Shown piece after piece: positions 51,335 to 63,790 of a stretch of 64,000 bases of DNA; the first letter of the stretch is position 1, and each line of letters starts with the position of its first letter. The notes beneath the pieces were generated by a model. The model worked only from the letters and a program-made list of their open reading frames with translations. It was not told where the DNA came from and did not search any database. Source of the stretch: Helopsaltes ochotensis (taxonomy: Eukaryota; Chordata; Aves; Passeriformes; Locustellidae); the NCBI GenBank assembly GCA_013400155.1, contig VXBM01000014.1, forward strand, positions 1,328,035 through 1,392,034. Reading direction: 5' to 3'. The position numbers were made by a program, and so were the translations under genes.

Positions 51335-51900
51335 GTTGCATTGACATGGACTTTGTAGACACAACGGCTTTGAAGCACAAGCCAAATATGTCAATATTTG
51401 TATGTAAGAAGTTAATTATGTAATAGGTAATGAAATTGAAACTATACTATGCCCTTAAGGATATACAGTTTAATTAAAAATGATCTTTTATTTACCTGTA
51501 CAAGAGTGTAAACTTTTTTGTGCTTTTATTTTTCAATTGTGAGAACCACTGATTGGTATGTTTAAAAAGTTATGTATACAAAAAATGGATAAATCACTGA
51601 TATATAAGGGAAACTACCTTAGGAAAGAATGTTTACTGAATGTTTATTATTTTTTTTTTACTTGTAGAGTGAGGGCGGTTGTAACAAAGAATATATATTG
51701 GTCATTCTTACAGCTACTATTTAAAGTCAGAAAATTTTCACTGAATTTGATAGATTTTACGTTTGGCCATATATTCATGCTCATATTTGATTCTAAAGAA
51801 AACCTCCTGTATACTTCAATAAACGTTAAATGGACATGATCCCTCTTTTATGATTTACTGGTACATTTTTTAAATAAACTGCCATAAAATACATTCTAGC
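51335..51900 (+). promoter_or_regulatory. BIRC6: BIRC6 3' UTR with candidate poly(A) signals
   Basis: AT-rich non-coding sequence directly after the stop. AATAAA hexamers are at 51818-51823 and 51873-51878; another lies at 51982-51987. The 51873 signal is the best candidate, with cleavage inferred near 51890-51900. An earlier ATTAAA-type signal occurs near 51474. Which site is used cannot be told from sequence; transcript data would decide. Confidence 0.6.
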
Positions 51901-53600
51901 TGAAGACTTGCACTTGTATGACTGACTTCATTACAGTCAACATACTTAATTTTATGCTTACTAAATCTAAAATGCAGGTGAAATAAATGCACATGGTTTT
52001 ACCTCATGCCAAATTTGGACTTCTTAATTAGTTGGGGTTTTTTGGCTATTTTATGCAAACTAACAGTATTCTAAATTTCTTAAGGGCTATTCTGGAACAA
52101 AGTCTTTACTGTACTGAAGTGTCTGATTTTTACATACTCAGCTGTACTCTTACATACTGACACGCCACACAGGACTCCGATGTTCTTTGGTTCCTGCTGT
52201 GTAGTCTTATTTCCAGTTTTATACTTGCAGCCACAGATCCCTATCTAAAAGGGTAAGGAGTTTGCTTGATTTAATAATCAAGTCTCACTTTTAACATAAC
52301 ATGCATTGCTATCATTGTTACTAATTTTTGAGCAGTCCTTGAAGGACTAAAAAGTTAATACCAGTATTACCTCAGACTAATGATCTGTGTGTATGATAAA
52401 TACTATAAATCAGGCAAAACCGAAAGATTTTGTTTTCTATTTGTTCTTTGTTTATAAGTATCACGCTGGAATTTTCTCACTTTTTGTTTTACAATGTATT
52501 ATTTCTAATCATTAAAAATCGCACCAACTGAGGTTGTGTTCTTATGCTGATGGTTAACAGTTAGTTCTGATAGTCCTGACCGAAGGGCAGTTGTTGTATT
52601 CTCCTGATGTGTTGTGTTAATCCAAGGCCCGCTCTGATTGTACATACCTCTCAAAATACCAACTTGGCTACGTCTGTGGAACTTCAGGGGTCCTTAGAAA
52701 TGAGCAAAACAAGCAGCCCTGTGCCAGAACTGCTGGTGAATAAATGATAGAAAGAGCTTATAGTCCAAGTGTTAGAACTTCATCAGTGTTAAAACAGCCC
52801 TGCATTTTTCCAGATGGGTATTTACTTCCCTTCTATTACTGTACAAAATGACTGTGATACTCCTGTAAAGGCTCCAAAAGCAAAATTAACCACTGACTTC
52901 CAATTATATTTGTTAGGAGTTTCCATTAGAGTTCTTCATTTACTGCTTAAACTGCCTGCCTACAGGAGCACAGTCTTTTTATAAAATCTTGGTACTTGTA
53001 ACAAAACCAAATGTATTAAACCCGAAGATCCTCTTAAAACATGAAGAGTTTTTTCTTTACCATTAAAATGTAAGACTGAAACAAAAAGTACCCATCTTGC
53101 ATTAATTTGACACGAGGAAGGTGGTTAACATGATTGTACCTTTATCTCCGGTGTGTATTTACGGTTTCATAGCAATGCTAATGTGAAGTCACTGCTGCTT
53201 AATTAAGCAGATGTAAACAGCTGCATGGGATATTAAACTCTAATTTGCATCTACATACCAATTATCCTTTTTTTGCCCTAACATGAGCTAGAATGGTATT
53301 GTACCAAATTAATGCAGAGATTCAGTCCTTAATAACTTGCAACTGTGTTACAGTCTAGTAAGTAAATTGTTAACTTGGCAACAAATACAAAATACACATT
53401 TTTAGGTTTTTAAATACACAAGGCAGCTATGCTACTTGGCAGTAACATCACAGTAAATCCTATGAGGTGACAGATTGATCTCTTACCATTTCATCAAAAT
53501 GAATAGAAACCTGTACAGATCGATCACAGTTTCTAACCATCCATTCAGCTCCTGTGTTTTTAACTGTTAACCTGATTTTGTAGAAGATGTTTTAAAATTC
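51901..53600. other. Downstream flank of BIRC6, no gene seen
   Basis: AT-rich sequence with one further AATAAA (51982). No repeat or exon recognised. Could include extended 3' UTR isoforms. Confidence 0.6.
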
Positions 53601-54980
53601 AACAGAAGTTATTTTCAAAAGTGCAAGGGGCAGCAAGCTGCTAGTTAGATCATTATGATTTTACTCCATGTTCTTTGGTGCTGCCTTTGGCCCAGGATTG
53701 ACTGTTGACAGTTCTGCAGTGTAGTGTGGGATGTTACCAGCCATTGGAATTGCTGTAGCCACTCTGCCAGAGGAAGAGTAAGGCACCACAGAGTAAGACA
53801 GGAGTGTTTCCTGGTGCTTCACAGACATCAATGCCAAGCTTTTCTGACTGGTGCAGCCACAGTGTCTTCGGAAGAGGAAACAGCTCGGCCGTGAGACCTT
53901 GTGCTCCATGAGAGCAAAGCCCTTGTTGCACTGAGTGCTGCATGTGAACAACTGTCCTGTTCTACAGCTGTAGCCACAGCACTGTCCATATACAGACAGC
54001 AATGATGGTACCTCTGCAGGATTTGATGGTTTCCTCTGGAATTTCCTCCGGGCAAAAGATGTGCATAAATGTACAGATTAATGCTCCTCTGTAATTCTGC
54101 CGCTCCTATACAGGAAGAGACAAATATGACAATCTAGAAAAAACAAACAAAACATTTGAAACATAAAAGCTGTAAACAACTAAGTTTCAGTCCACTAATT
54201 ACATGTTAAATGTTTAGGTAAAAGCAGAATAAAATATATGTGACTATAGATCAACTGGATCTGCAGTGACCTGTGTGGCATTGTTGGTTGGGCTTTGTTA
54301 CTGTTTTTTTTTCTGTAAATCTTTTCCATAAGCTCAAGGTAGATGCTGTGCACCTCTGTCAGCCAGGTGAGGAGACTCTTCTGCAACCACAGGTAAAATC
54401 CTGCTGACACAGGTAAGGCACTGGGCTGCTGATCAATTCCGTGGAGCTTCAGTGTGAGTGTGCCAGTGCTGTGCTTGGATGTTGTATTTAGCAGCAGTGG
54501 AGCGTCCATTCTTTGCTTAAAAAATAAATAAATAAAAGCTCCCATACAATACAGGAAATGTACCATACTATTTTTGAGGGCTCTGTCAAACAGGGCATTC
54601 AGTTTCTAGCAGGATCACATTGTTAAGAAAATTTGACTACAAAACTGTCTCTTTTTCCGGCTATGTCACCCATGACTTCCCCAAAATGTTTCTGGTGGCA
54701 CTTAAGAAATGTTCTGTTTTACATCCTGAGGGAAACAACTTGATAAGCAAACAGCCATATTATTAATTTGTCTTGTAAACCCATAAATACCAGAGCACAA
54801 ACCCAGCTGACCTACATTTAAGCCAGGACTATACAGCGTTACTCTGATCCCTGTGAAGGAGAATTACTTAGGCTTAGACTTTCAGCTGGAGTTTCTCAGG
54901 CAGGCCCCCTTCATTTCATAACTCCATGCTGCCATTGTATTAGTGTGATTTACAGGTATTTCCTTTTTTTATTTCCCTAG

Positions 54981-55333
54981 AACCCAGTCACCACCAAGTG
55001 GACTCATCTTCTTGGACTCTCAGCTCTCTCTATAGAAAACAGAAATTAAAAGCATTTTACAAAAGAAAGGAGACAGATTTTCATTCTTCTTGCCATAAGG
55101 AACAAGTACAAGGTGCAGAAGGTATTTCAGATCTATTTCTCAGGTTTTTCTACCAACACACATACATATTTATCCATGTATAAATGCATCTGCCCTGGCA
55201 GTTACTTGCCTTGAAAATGTTTTCTGAGCTGTGTTTTTCTTCTTCTCCATAGACAGTGACAGCATTAGTAAGGAACAACTGGGCATTTATATCACAAAAA
55301 GAAGCATTCTGAAATACACCCAGCTGAGTGGGG
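54981..55333 (+). other. Two phase-compatible exon-like segments, unassigned
   Basis: Segment A (54981-55121) follows a strong acceptor TTTTATTTCCCTAG and ends at a GTATTT donor. Segment B (55253-55333) follows TTCTTCTTCTCCATAG and ends at a GTAAGA donor. Both are phase 1-1 (141 and 81 nt), and joining them keeps one open frame containing SLYRKQKLKAFYKR and SKEQLGIYITKRS. The intron would be only 131 bp. No upstream or downstream partner exon in phase was found, and I recognise no protein family. Confidence 0.2.
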
Positions 55334-56305
55334 GTAAGAGCAAGCTCCACAATTACTAAAATGAATCACAGGTAAAAACATTTTAATTCTCCAGAGATCT
55401 GGTTATAGCCACTGTTTTATTCTCCTAAATCATGAATGCAGAAAATACATTATCTACCCATTGAATTACTATAGCAGAGCCCCCAAATATTCTCACCACT
55501 GCCTCTGTTTAAAAAAGGCTCAGAAAACAAATCCCAAACCACAATTCCCTGGCTTGGTTGAGAGTTCTGCATATTGTGACCTGTCATCTCTGCAGACTGC
55601 AGCCTCTTCTCTGGTCTTCTTGCCTTAGAGCCCGAGCTTTGGCTCTCAAAAAAATAACCTGGTCCACTTAGTTCTCCAGGTGTATGAATGCAACTTACCG
55701 TTTGCATTAAGAGTTCAGATGTGGAAAATAAAGACAAACTGAAAAGCTCATCATAAAAAAATTCATTTTGCTATCTGTAAAGATTCTGTCTTGCTTTATT
55801 AAGGATTTTCTTATTTACCGGGAGAGCAAATGGGAAAAGCAAAACTTGGGGAAGGTTCCATCTTTTCTATTTTCATTAAGATATTTAAACAAGCATGTGA
55901 TTCAGAAACAGAATACCAACAGCAAATGTCTTACAGTTTACTCCTAAGCAGTGGGTTAGATGTCTCTACAAGTCCCGTTCTCTCACCTTGAAATTCTAAG
56001 ATTTCAGCCACAGAAAACCTTCACCCATACCTAAATTAGGAATAAGCACATTAATGCAAACTGCCAGAACTTTTTCAATCAAAATTTCTTCGTTCATTCC
56101 AGAGTTTTGAGTAATAAACTTACTTCTACAAGTATTTTAAGCAGCTTGTAAGAAGGTGGCCTTAGCTGGATTCTGGTGCAGCACAGTTCTAAGCCTGAAC
56201 TACGACAGCACCTGCAGGAGGAGTACCAGTGCGGTTAATTCAGGTTGTGACAAGGCCACCACCATCATCACAAATGTACAACCAGCCAAGCACCAGCCTT
56301 CTCAC

Positions 56306-56551
56306 ATTAGGGAATCCAGGCTGCCAGATCCCTGTGCACAACGGCTGGGAATGGTCTGCAGGACGTGAGTCCCCGTCTCCACCCTGGCTGTAGCTACAGT
56401 TCAGGTTGTCCCGAAAGCCTTGCAGCTTCTTGCTGGCAAAGTAGTGGGGCAGTGGTTCAAGAGGGAACAGAGGTGACACGGCACATCTAAACCTAGCAGC
56501 CAGCAGCAGGATCGCTGGAAGGGAAATGCTGTGCTTGCCAGCAGGACCCAT
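56306..56551 (-). other. Possible signal-peptide exon, unassigned
   Basis: On the minus strand an ATG opens MGPAGKHSISLPAILLLAAR, resembling a signal peptide, followed by about 60 residues with an N-C-S sequon and two Cys. The frame runs to a GTGAGA donor-like site just below 56306. No in-phase second exon was found downstream. It may be a chance ORF. Confidence 0.15.
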
Positions 56552-58918
56552 CTTCTCAGATACCAAATAGTCGTGCTGCAAATCTCAACTGTATTTTGAG
56601 GCAGTCTCAACCAGAAAAACTTGATGTGATAGATAGAATTCACAGGGGCTGGCCTCCAGCAAAGCAGCAGTCACAAGAGAAATCATGCGACCATCTGGCT
56701 GGCTGAATTCTGCCATAACATGGGATTCTGGAAAAGTCCCAGAGCATTACAGAAGCCTCAGACTAGGGGAAAAAAGATTCAATTCTACACATCTCCCAGT
56801 TTGCCTCATGGCCACTAAAGGCAAGAGTGTGCAGGCTTGTCACACGGACACTGAAACATGCTCCAGTACAGGTCCCTGGGAGACTTCAGTGTCAGCAACA
56901 GGAAGAGTCTAATACACACCACCTGATCCATCTGAGAGAACAGGGAAAACAAGGTAGAAGTACTTCCAACTATTGATTTAGCTCCATGCAAATTTCACTC
57001 TAGTTAAAGAAACCAAAACAAACAGCACTACAAATGTACAGTATGTATACTCAAACTCAAACAATTGCTATTGATGAGAGCAAATGGTGACTGAAGCAAA
57101 GGCAAGCCAAAGAACAAAATACTCTTTTTTATCTGCACTGCCTACTGATGTGTTAAACCTCCTTTCACTTGTTTCTAGCTCTCCCTCCAAGGAAATCGTT
57201 CATGTTAGAAAAAACTAGCTGGATGAACACCACACAGCAGGGAGCTGAACATCATTATCTTGTACCGGAGGAAAAGGCAAGCCATCTGAACAAAGAATGA
57301 GAGAACAAGAGTACGTGGCTCCTGATAAACAACTGTGTAAGTCAGGAAAGACTGTTCACTCTTGAAGAGCTCTCAAGAGCCTGTACTGGTAGCAGAAGTC
57401 AATGAGGGACGGTGCTGAAATTTCTAGATTGCATATGGAGAACTGCAGCAGAATGCTAAATTCCACGTATGCCTAATGGAAGGCTTGGATTAATCATCTG
57501 AATAAAAATGACACGTTCAGATGCTTGTTGTGATACTGCTGTCTTCCTGAAAATGTTACTATGACTTGTCTATTTTTAATCACTACCTTAAATACATTTT
57601 TGTTTTATTTGCAAATGTCCTTTCATGCACAGAATCCAACAGCAAGTTATTTTCCTTTGCCAAAGGTGCCCTCAAAGACCGTTGTCCAATCGATGTCACT
57701 AAGGACAAGCCATGACTGTAAATTCATCCAGTTTTCATTTTTCCCCGATAGTTCATTTCACTCATTTCAACACAGTGAAAGGCACCAAGGCTCCACTGAG
57801 GCAGCAGAACAGTGCTCAGTGCCCAGCATCCATCATAGCCTGGGATTAAATGTCCAAAAGCGAAATGTAGTTGATCTGTCATACAGAAATTCTTCATTCT
57901 CAAATATTACATCTTGTGACTGATACAAAGTCTCCATGCAGATTAAATTGCCAGTGTTCTCCTCAACCTTGCCTTCTTTTTAGCAGAGGGATTTTGTTCT
58001 GTAAGATTCCAAAAAAAAAAAAAGCCTCTGGTTACATTTTTCCTGAATTTAAGTTTTTCCATAGTTGAACAGCTTTTGCCTTAATGGCCTTTGGGTTTTA
58101 GTTCAGTTAATATATGTAAGGAAAATATTTCAGAGTTCTTATTCAGCATCTTCTTCTCATCTTAGTCTAGGCCTTGGTATATCACCTGTTATTTACATAT
58201 ATCTAAGGGAAAATATACAGCTCTGTATGAAGCTAAAGGAAATGTTTCAAGTGCCATTTTACAACATGTATCAAAAAAGATAATTTGTTCTGTGCTTTCC
58301 TGTTAAATGACTATTTCACCCTTCATATGACCATTCTGTATTCTAAGTTCTCTGCCCAAAGTCAACTGTGTTACAGAATCAGAGGAAAGGTGAGCAGGAG
58401 GGACAGCAGGAGGCGATCACCCTTTAGCCCGCTCTTCCCCAAACTAAACATGTGCCTTCCTTGAGGACTTTGACTCCTTGTGGAATATGTGATCCAAGTC
58501 CCTTGCCATCACCATAGTTTAGACTCTGTGCTTCAAGCTGATTTCTTTCTCCCTTTTGCCATTCTGTAATGATGTTACCATGGACACCCCAGCGTTTATA
58601 GCTTACTTCATTTTCAAGACATAATTTCTACATTTTAATTTACTCACAACCAAAACCATTTTACAATAACTGAAGAAAATAAAAAGGAGGAAAATTGAGC
58701 ATAGGTCATGTTTCACTTTCAAAAGGCTGGCCATTTTCAGGTTCTCTCATACCTGCAGTAAAACCATTAATCATCATAAACTCATTTTGTCTAAAAGCAG
58801 AGGTAATACATTTTTCCATGTAAATCACTTCATTGCCATGACAGAATGATGTCAGAGAATCGAAATAGGTGATATAAGAAATTTTCCTTTTGGAACATTG
58901 TTTAGCACTAAAGGTTAT

Positions 58919-58945
58919 GGGGGGCCGGGGGAGGGGAGAGAGGGG
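58919..58945 (+). other. G-quadruplex motif
   Basis: Four G runs (6, 5, 4 and 4 G) with loops CC, A and AGAGA. It stands out in an AT-rich region with no gene called nearby. Confidence 0.85.
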
Positions 58946-61900
58946 ACATGACTGATGTCAGCTGCTAAAGAGTAAAATTTGATTTTAATTTTCATTAAAT
59001 AGAGCTAAATACTGTATTGACACAGACACACTTTTATAGACTAAGAAAATATACACACGGCTTAAAAACGGTGCAGTAAGAGCCTAAAAACCTTTCTAGA
59101 ATAAAAATCAAGCTCCAGCTAACAGTTTGTAAAAGATGATTAAAATAATAATTAATATTGCAGGTTTTAATTTCTTCTCTTTTCTTAAGCACAATTTTTG
59201 AAATTCAGGGCTTCATGTTCACCATTTGTACAGGCATATATAGTTGAACACAAATTCCTTAAACTGAAATTAGCTTAGCATCTAATTTGGCTGTGTGCAT
59301 AAGAATCCTCAAACAATGAAGCAATGGTACAGTAGAGAAATAGAATTTTATTTCTCCCCCTCCAAAAGCAAGTAACCTTGTCTGAATTACAGCCTATACC
59401 TTAACCAAAATGCAACTATTTTCTGAAATCCTGCAGCAGCCTGTTAGAACTGGCTATAATATACACATATAAATGTGTATATATGGCATCATGGAAAATG
59501 GAAGGATTGGGACCAAACCTGAAAGTCAAAGCTGTTACTCCCCATTTCTCTTTGTAAGATTTCAAGTCAAGGTTTGGAAGAAATTACTGATTTTGGTTAG
59601 ACTCAAACCTTTGTTTTCTATTTGCTCCTTTTTATCCCTTTGGAGAAAACATGAAAAGCAAACTGAGTGAACAACTGAAATTCTGTTTCCCACAGCTTTA
59701 ATCCCTCCCCCTTGCTCTAGCCAGGATATGTCTAACCACAGCCCTGCTGGGTGAGGCAGAGCAGTTCTCTTTCCACACAGCTGATCTAATCCAAGGTGTG
59801 CAAAAGCCCACACAGAACAGCTGCAATGGAAAAGCAAGTCCCTTTTAAAACATCCATATCCTATACAGAAAAAATGGAAGGCTGGATAGCCCCTCAGTAT
59901 TTATCCACTTCCTAAAATGGGTCCCACAGGGCTGAGGCTCTTTCAGCTTCCCAGTCAGCAACTTTAAAGCCAGGTTTTTGTACATGAGACTTTTATATCT
60001 TAACTTAGAAATTATCTGCCTTGAAGAAACAAATACCATCATGCAGAACACCTACTTTGGACAAAAGAGAATTAACACTCAAAATTATGGATTTGTTCTT
60101 TATTTGTTCCTTTTCATGTTCATATTATACTTCAATACCTGACTCCAAAGAAGAAGCAATTTTGTTGGGGCAGTTTATTTCTGTAAAATGTAAAATTTCT
60201 GTACATTGTTAAGCACAATGGTTAACAGAAATGTTCTAATTATCCATTTCATCCTGAAGCACAGCACACAGCCCTGTGACATGGCCTGACTTAGCAGGTC
60301 GCTGCTGCATGAATGGGGGTGGTCTCCAGCACTCCAGGGCTGAGCTGCCAGCGGAGCTCTGGTGCTCATCCAACACTGCCATCACTGTGACAGTGACATC
60401 CTCAACCTGACAAGAAGCTGCCTGAACAAAGAGGCACCTGTTGGGAAGTGCAGCCTCCAAGGAATGCACAGGGCAGTGTAGATGGAAGCAAGGCAGGAGG
60501 GCAGGCTGCTGAGACCTCTCATTTTCAGAGGCAGTGACCTGTTTGGCCAGCTCAGCTGCTCATGCAAGTAAAGCCTCAGCTCTTCTGCCTGGGCAATTTT
60601 CAAACTTACCTCATGACTTTCCGTTTCCGTCTCTGTTAAAAAAGAAAAAACAAAAAAAAATTATGTATAAATTTTAATGGATCCTTAAACTAACATGATT
60701 TATTACAAAAGGACAGTTTCTTGGTGAATTCAACCTAATTCGTTTCTCAGTCATGTTTATTCATTTTTATTCAGCTTGATTAGATCACCAATTTAAATTC
60801 CTCTAGATGGGCTCTGAAATACATTTTTGGGGTAGGGCATTTAATTAGCATGACCTTGCACCAGGAAAACCTCAGTACATAGTATAGGGGAGAAAAAACC
60901 AAAACTAAAACAGAAACCAAACCAAAACAAAACAACCCCAAAACAAAACAACCACCAAACCAAAGAAATATGACCAGTAAAGCCTCCTGAATACACACAG
61001 AAAAGAAACAAAAATCTTTTTCCATACTTTTGTATACTGTTCAGAAATCCTACTGCCTCCCACATCACACATCAAAATAAAAACCAGCCACCTCGGGAAG
61101 AAAAAAATCTTATTTCTTCCCTTTCCTTCTGTTCTTGCCCTCATAAAGGGAGACTGTGTTTCCACGTTGTACTTGCATGCCATCCCAGTGAGCATGACAG
61201 CAAAATCAAATGAAATAACCCTGCCTAGTTCTGACAGGTATGACAGTCTCTGTCCTTCTGATGAGCTTCATAATTTCTCAACACTGATACAGGGGAAAGG
61301 AAATAGATAAAAGTGCAGCATCAAGGCGTTCATCTATAGCTGCATACGGGTTCCCTTGCGTCTTGGAGGATGCCACCTTAAATGAGAACAACCCTTGGCA
61401 GCAATCAGTCAGGATCTGGGTGGTATAATCTATACTGCTGACTCTCAACAGACTCAAAATAGAATCAGATCCAAAAAAATTGACTCAATTATGAATTCCT
61501 CTCACTAAAACAGTTTGAACTCAAGCATTGTATTCTCAAGTGCTGTTTCCCTGCATGACTCCTTTTATCAGCTCATAGATTTTTCCCATTCATCTTTCTC
61601 TCACTGCAAAAACTATTACCAACTTTTCCAAAATTTGCATTGTTCTTTCCCTTCTATATTCTCCCTGCTCATGCAATGCTTGACTTCTGTCTTTCAAAAA
61701 ATGTTCTCTTCTTGTAATGCGAGGCCCATCACTCCAGGCCATTTAATTAGTGTTTAGGACTTAACTTATATTTGGATGCCCACTTCTCTTAACTCATACA
61801 GTATTTTCTAGATTAACAGTAAAATCTTCACCACTTTTTCCTAAAATGGCACCCTAAAAGTGTTCCATTTTATTATTTTTCAAGCTCTTCACCTTTCTGA

Positions 61901-63300
61901 CCCTTTTAAGAAGAAAATACAAAATGCAATTCAGTAATTGAAACAATGATTCAATTCAGCAGTATGTTAATGTCACATTTAAATGGTAATGGCAGCTGTA
62001 ACATAAAAGAAGAGAAATGCATGCACACATTCTCCATATTGCATTCAGTGCAGGAACAGACTGTAGCTGTGACCTTTGTGTTTGCTTCAAAAAACTGAGT
62101 TGTCAATCTTCTGTACTCCTTGATGTTGATAAAGATAGTATGGGCTTTAAAGTAATACTGAGGCCTCTTATCCTCTAAAGCCACGCTAAAAGCTCACAAT
62201 TAAACCTGCCAGCTATGGATATATTAAATTCCCTCTAATTCCCTCAACCTACTACATGCAGAAATCAATTACTTTTTTTTTTTTAATCCTTGTAAATGTG
62301 TCTCTCTAATAATTTCTGCCAGGTGCACTGCGGTAACCCAAATAATAACATTAAGCAGTTTGCAAAACTGTTCTATGCAGCATTTGCTGAAGTAAGATTT
62401 CTCTTTTTTCTTTTTTTGACATCCCAGTGACTGCACTGCAGAATTGCTCTAACCACTGCACTTACAGGTGACAACATGCTGGTATCTTATTTAAATTCTA
62501 CAAGGGCACCATCTGCCCTGTTTTTGAGCTATGAGGCTGAAATGCTCTTTATTCCAAGGCAAACAGGAGGCGTTTTAGAGAAAAGGATGTAAATTTAGTG
62601 GGGGAGGAAGGAACATAGAGTAGGTTTCATTTACTTGAAAAATTCTATTGCACTTTCTATTTAAAGAAATAAAGCAGACTTCTAAGGAGTCTTGGTCAAG
62701 CACTGAACCTCTTGTCCAGACACTGAATCTCTACCAGCAGAACTGCCACTATTTTCATGGAGGTTCTTCCCAAACCTGACTTTCAGCACAAAATGCTACC
62801 TTTAATAACTGTTTTCCTTGTCAGTAACAGTAATGTATCAGACCTTTAAATGTCCACTCTCTCCCCTTTATTCATCACCTCCTGAACAAGGCACTAGAGA
62901 TTTTAATACACATGCTGGTACAGCAGCGTTCATTTCCATTGCTTGTTTACCCTTTCCTCCACAAACACATTCATCTGTCTTTCACACTGCATTATGGACA
63001 AGCTAAAACAAAACCCTTCCAGGCTTGTCTGCAATGCCACTTCTCAGCACTCCTCTTTTCATCCTTTTCCAGGATCTACCATGACAGCTCCTGCAATGTC
63101 CTGATTGTAAATACATGGAGGGTTTGCAATTTCCGTTATTTCTGTAGCACTCAAATCTTTTCATTAAAAAGATAAAATCCGACAAGTTGCAGCTGTTTAC
63201 GCAGCTGACTTATGAAAAGATTGTTTTTTCTACTTTTTACTACATCAGCTCTCCCAAGCATCTCCAAATTTATCTTGCAATAACTTTTCCCATCCTAAAC
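58946..63300. other. Intergenic, no gene recognised
   Basis: AT-rich with an A/C-rich simple tract at about 60897-60960. On the minus strand, a splice-bounded 23-nt piece lies near 60614-60636, and an open frame ends with TAG near 60236. Neither could be tied to a known gene. Confidence 0.45.
60897..60960. repeat. A/C-rich low-complexity tract
   Basis: Interspersed AAAAC/ACCAA units with almost no G or T. Simple sequence; the minus strand reads as a T/G-rich tract. Confidence 0.75.
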
Positions 63301-63309
63301 ACTGAAATG

Positions 63310-63790
63310 GTTCTTGTCAGAGCCCCTGGTGCACGGATAGGCCTTGGCCTTAAAACCCTGACCAGCCCCACCTGGGGCTTCCACACACACCTGTTCCTGT
63401 GGGCTCAGGGGCATTATTTAAACCCGGGCCAGGGCGGGGAGTCTTTGCTTGGGCTAGGCTGATGTTGGTTTCTGTCTCTGCCAGAGCCATGGATTCTGTT
63501 GGCCTGAACCCCTGGGATGGCTTGACCTTGGACCTGGTGAGTTTTTGTAATGATCTTGACTTTATTGGGCTGTGTGGTCTGTGGGTCTGCCTTGCTCAGA
63601 TGCTGTGGGCCCTGACTGCCCTGCCCTGCCAGCTTTGTCCCCACCATCCCACCTCCCCAGCCCTGAAGAGCAGTCACTGCTGCCTGCAAGGACTGCTACC
63701 CAAATCTCCTGTCGTGATGAAGATTTCTGGTCCCTGTTTCAATATGGGCTATTAAACATTATAAAATTACTTCTTGTGCAATGAGTTAGC
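63310..63790 (+). mobile_element. LTR-like or promoter-like GC-rich block (class uncertain)
   Basis: It opens with GAGCCCCTGGTGCACGG, then CAGCCCCACCTGGGGCTTCC, a TATA-like ATTATTTAAACCC at about 63413-63425, a GC-rich stretch, an ATG at 63488 with an open frame leading to a GTGAGT donor at 63538, and a late ATTAAA at about 63751-63756. This order resembles an LTR U3-R or a retroelement promoter. No termini or target duplication were confirmed. A gene promoter or first exon is the alternative. Confidence 0.3.

Larger units (their letters stand above)
53601..58900. other. Intergenic region with unassigned splice-flanked ORF pieces
   Basis: Open frames occur on both strands, several beside strong splice-like sites: + strand 54981-55121 and 55253-55333, minus strand 56306-56551. 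None matches a family I know, and they do not assemble into one convincing gene. A lncRNA or fast-evolving gene is possible; chance is also possible. Confidence 0.4.

Noticed and set aside
53661..54002. 113-codon antisense Cys-rich ORF resembling a secreted domain
   Set aside because: Three overlapping frames are all open here, Cys spacing fits no family I know, and no upstream exon joins in phase.
54195..54566. 123-codon antisense ORF
   Set aside because: No domain; runs into AT-rich sequence at its end as a chance ORF would.
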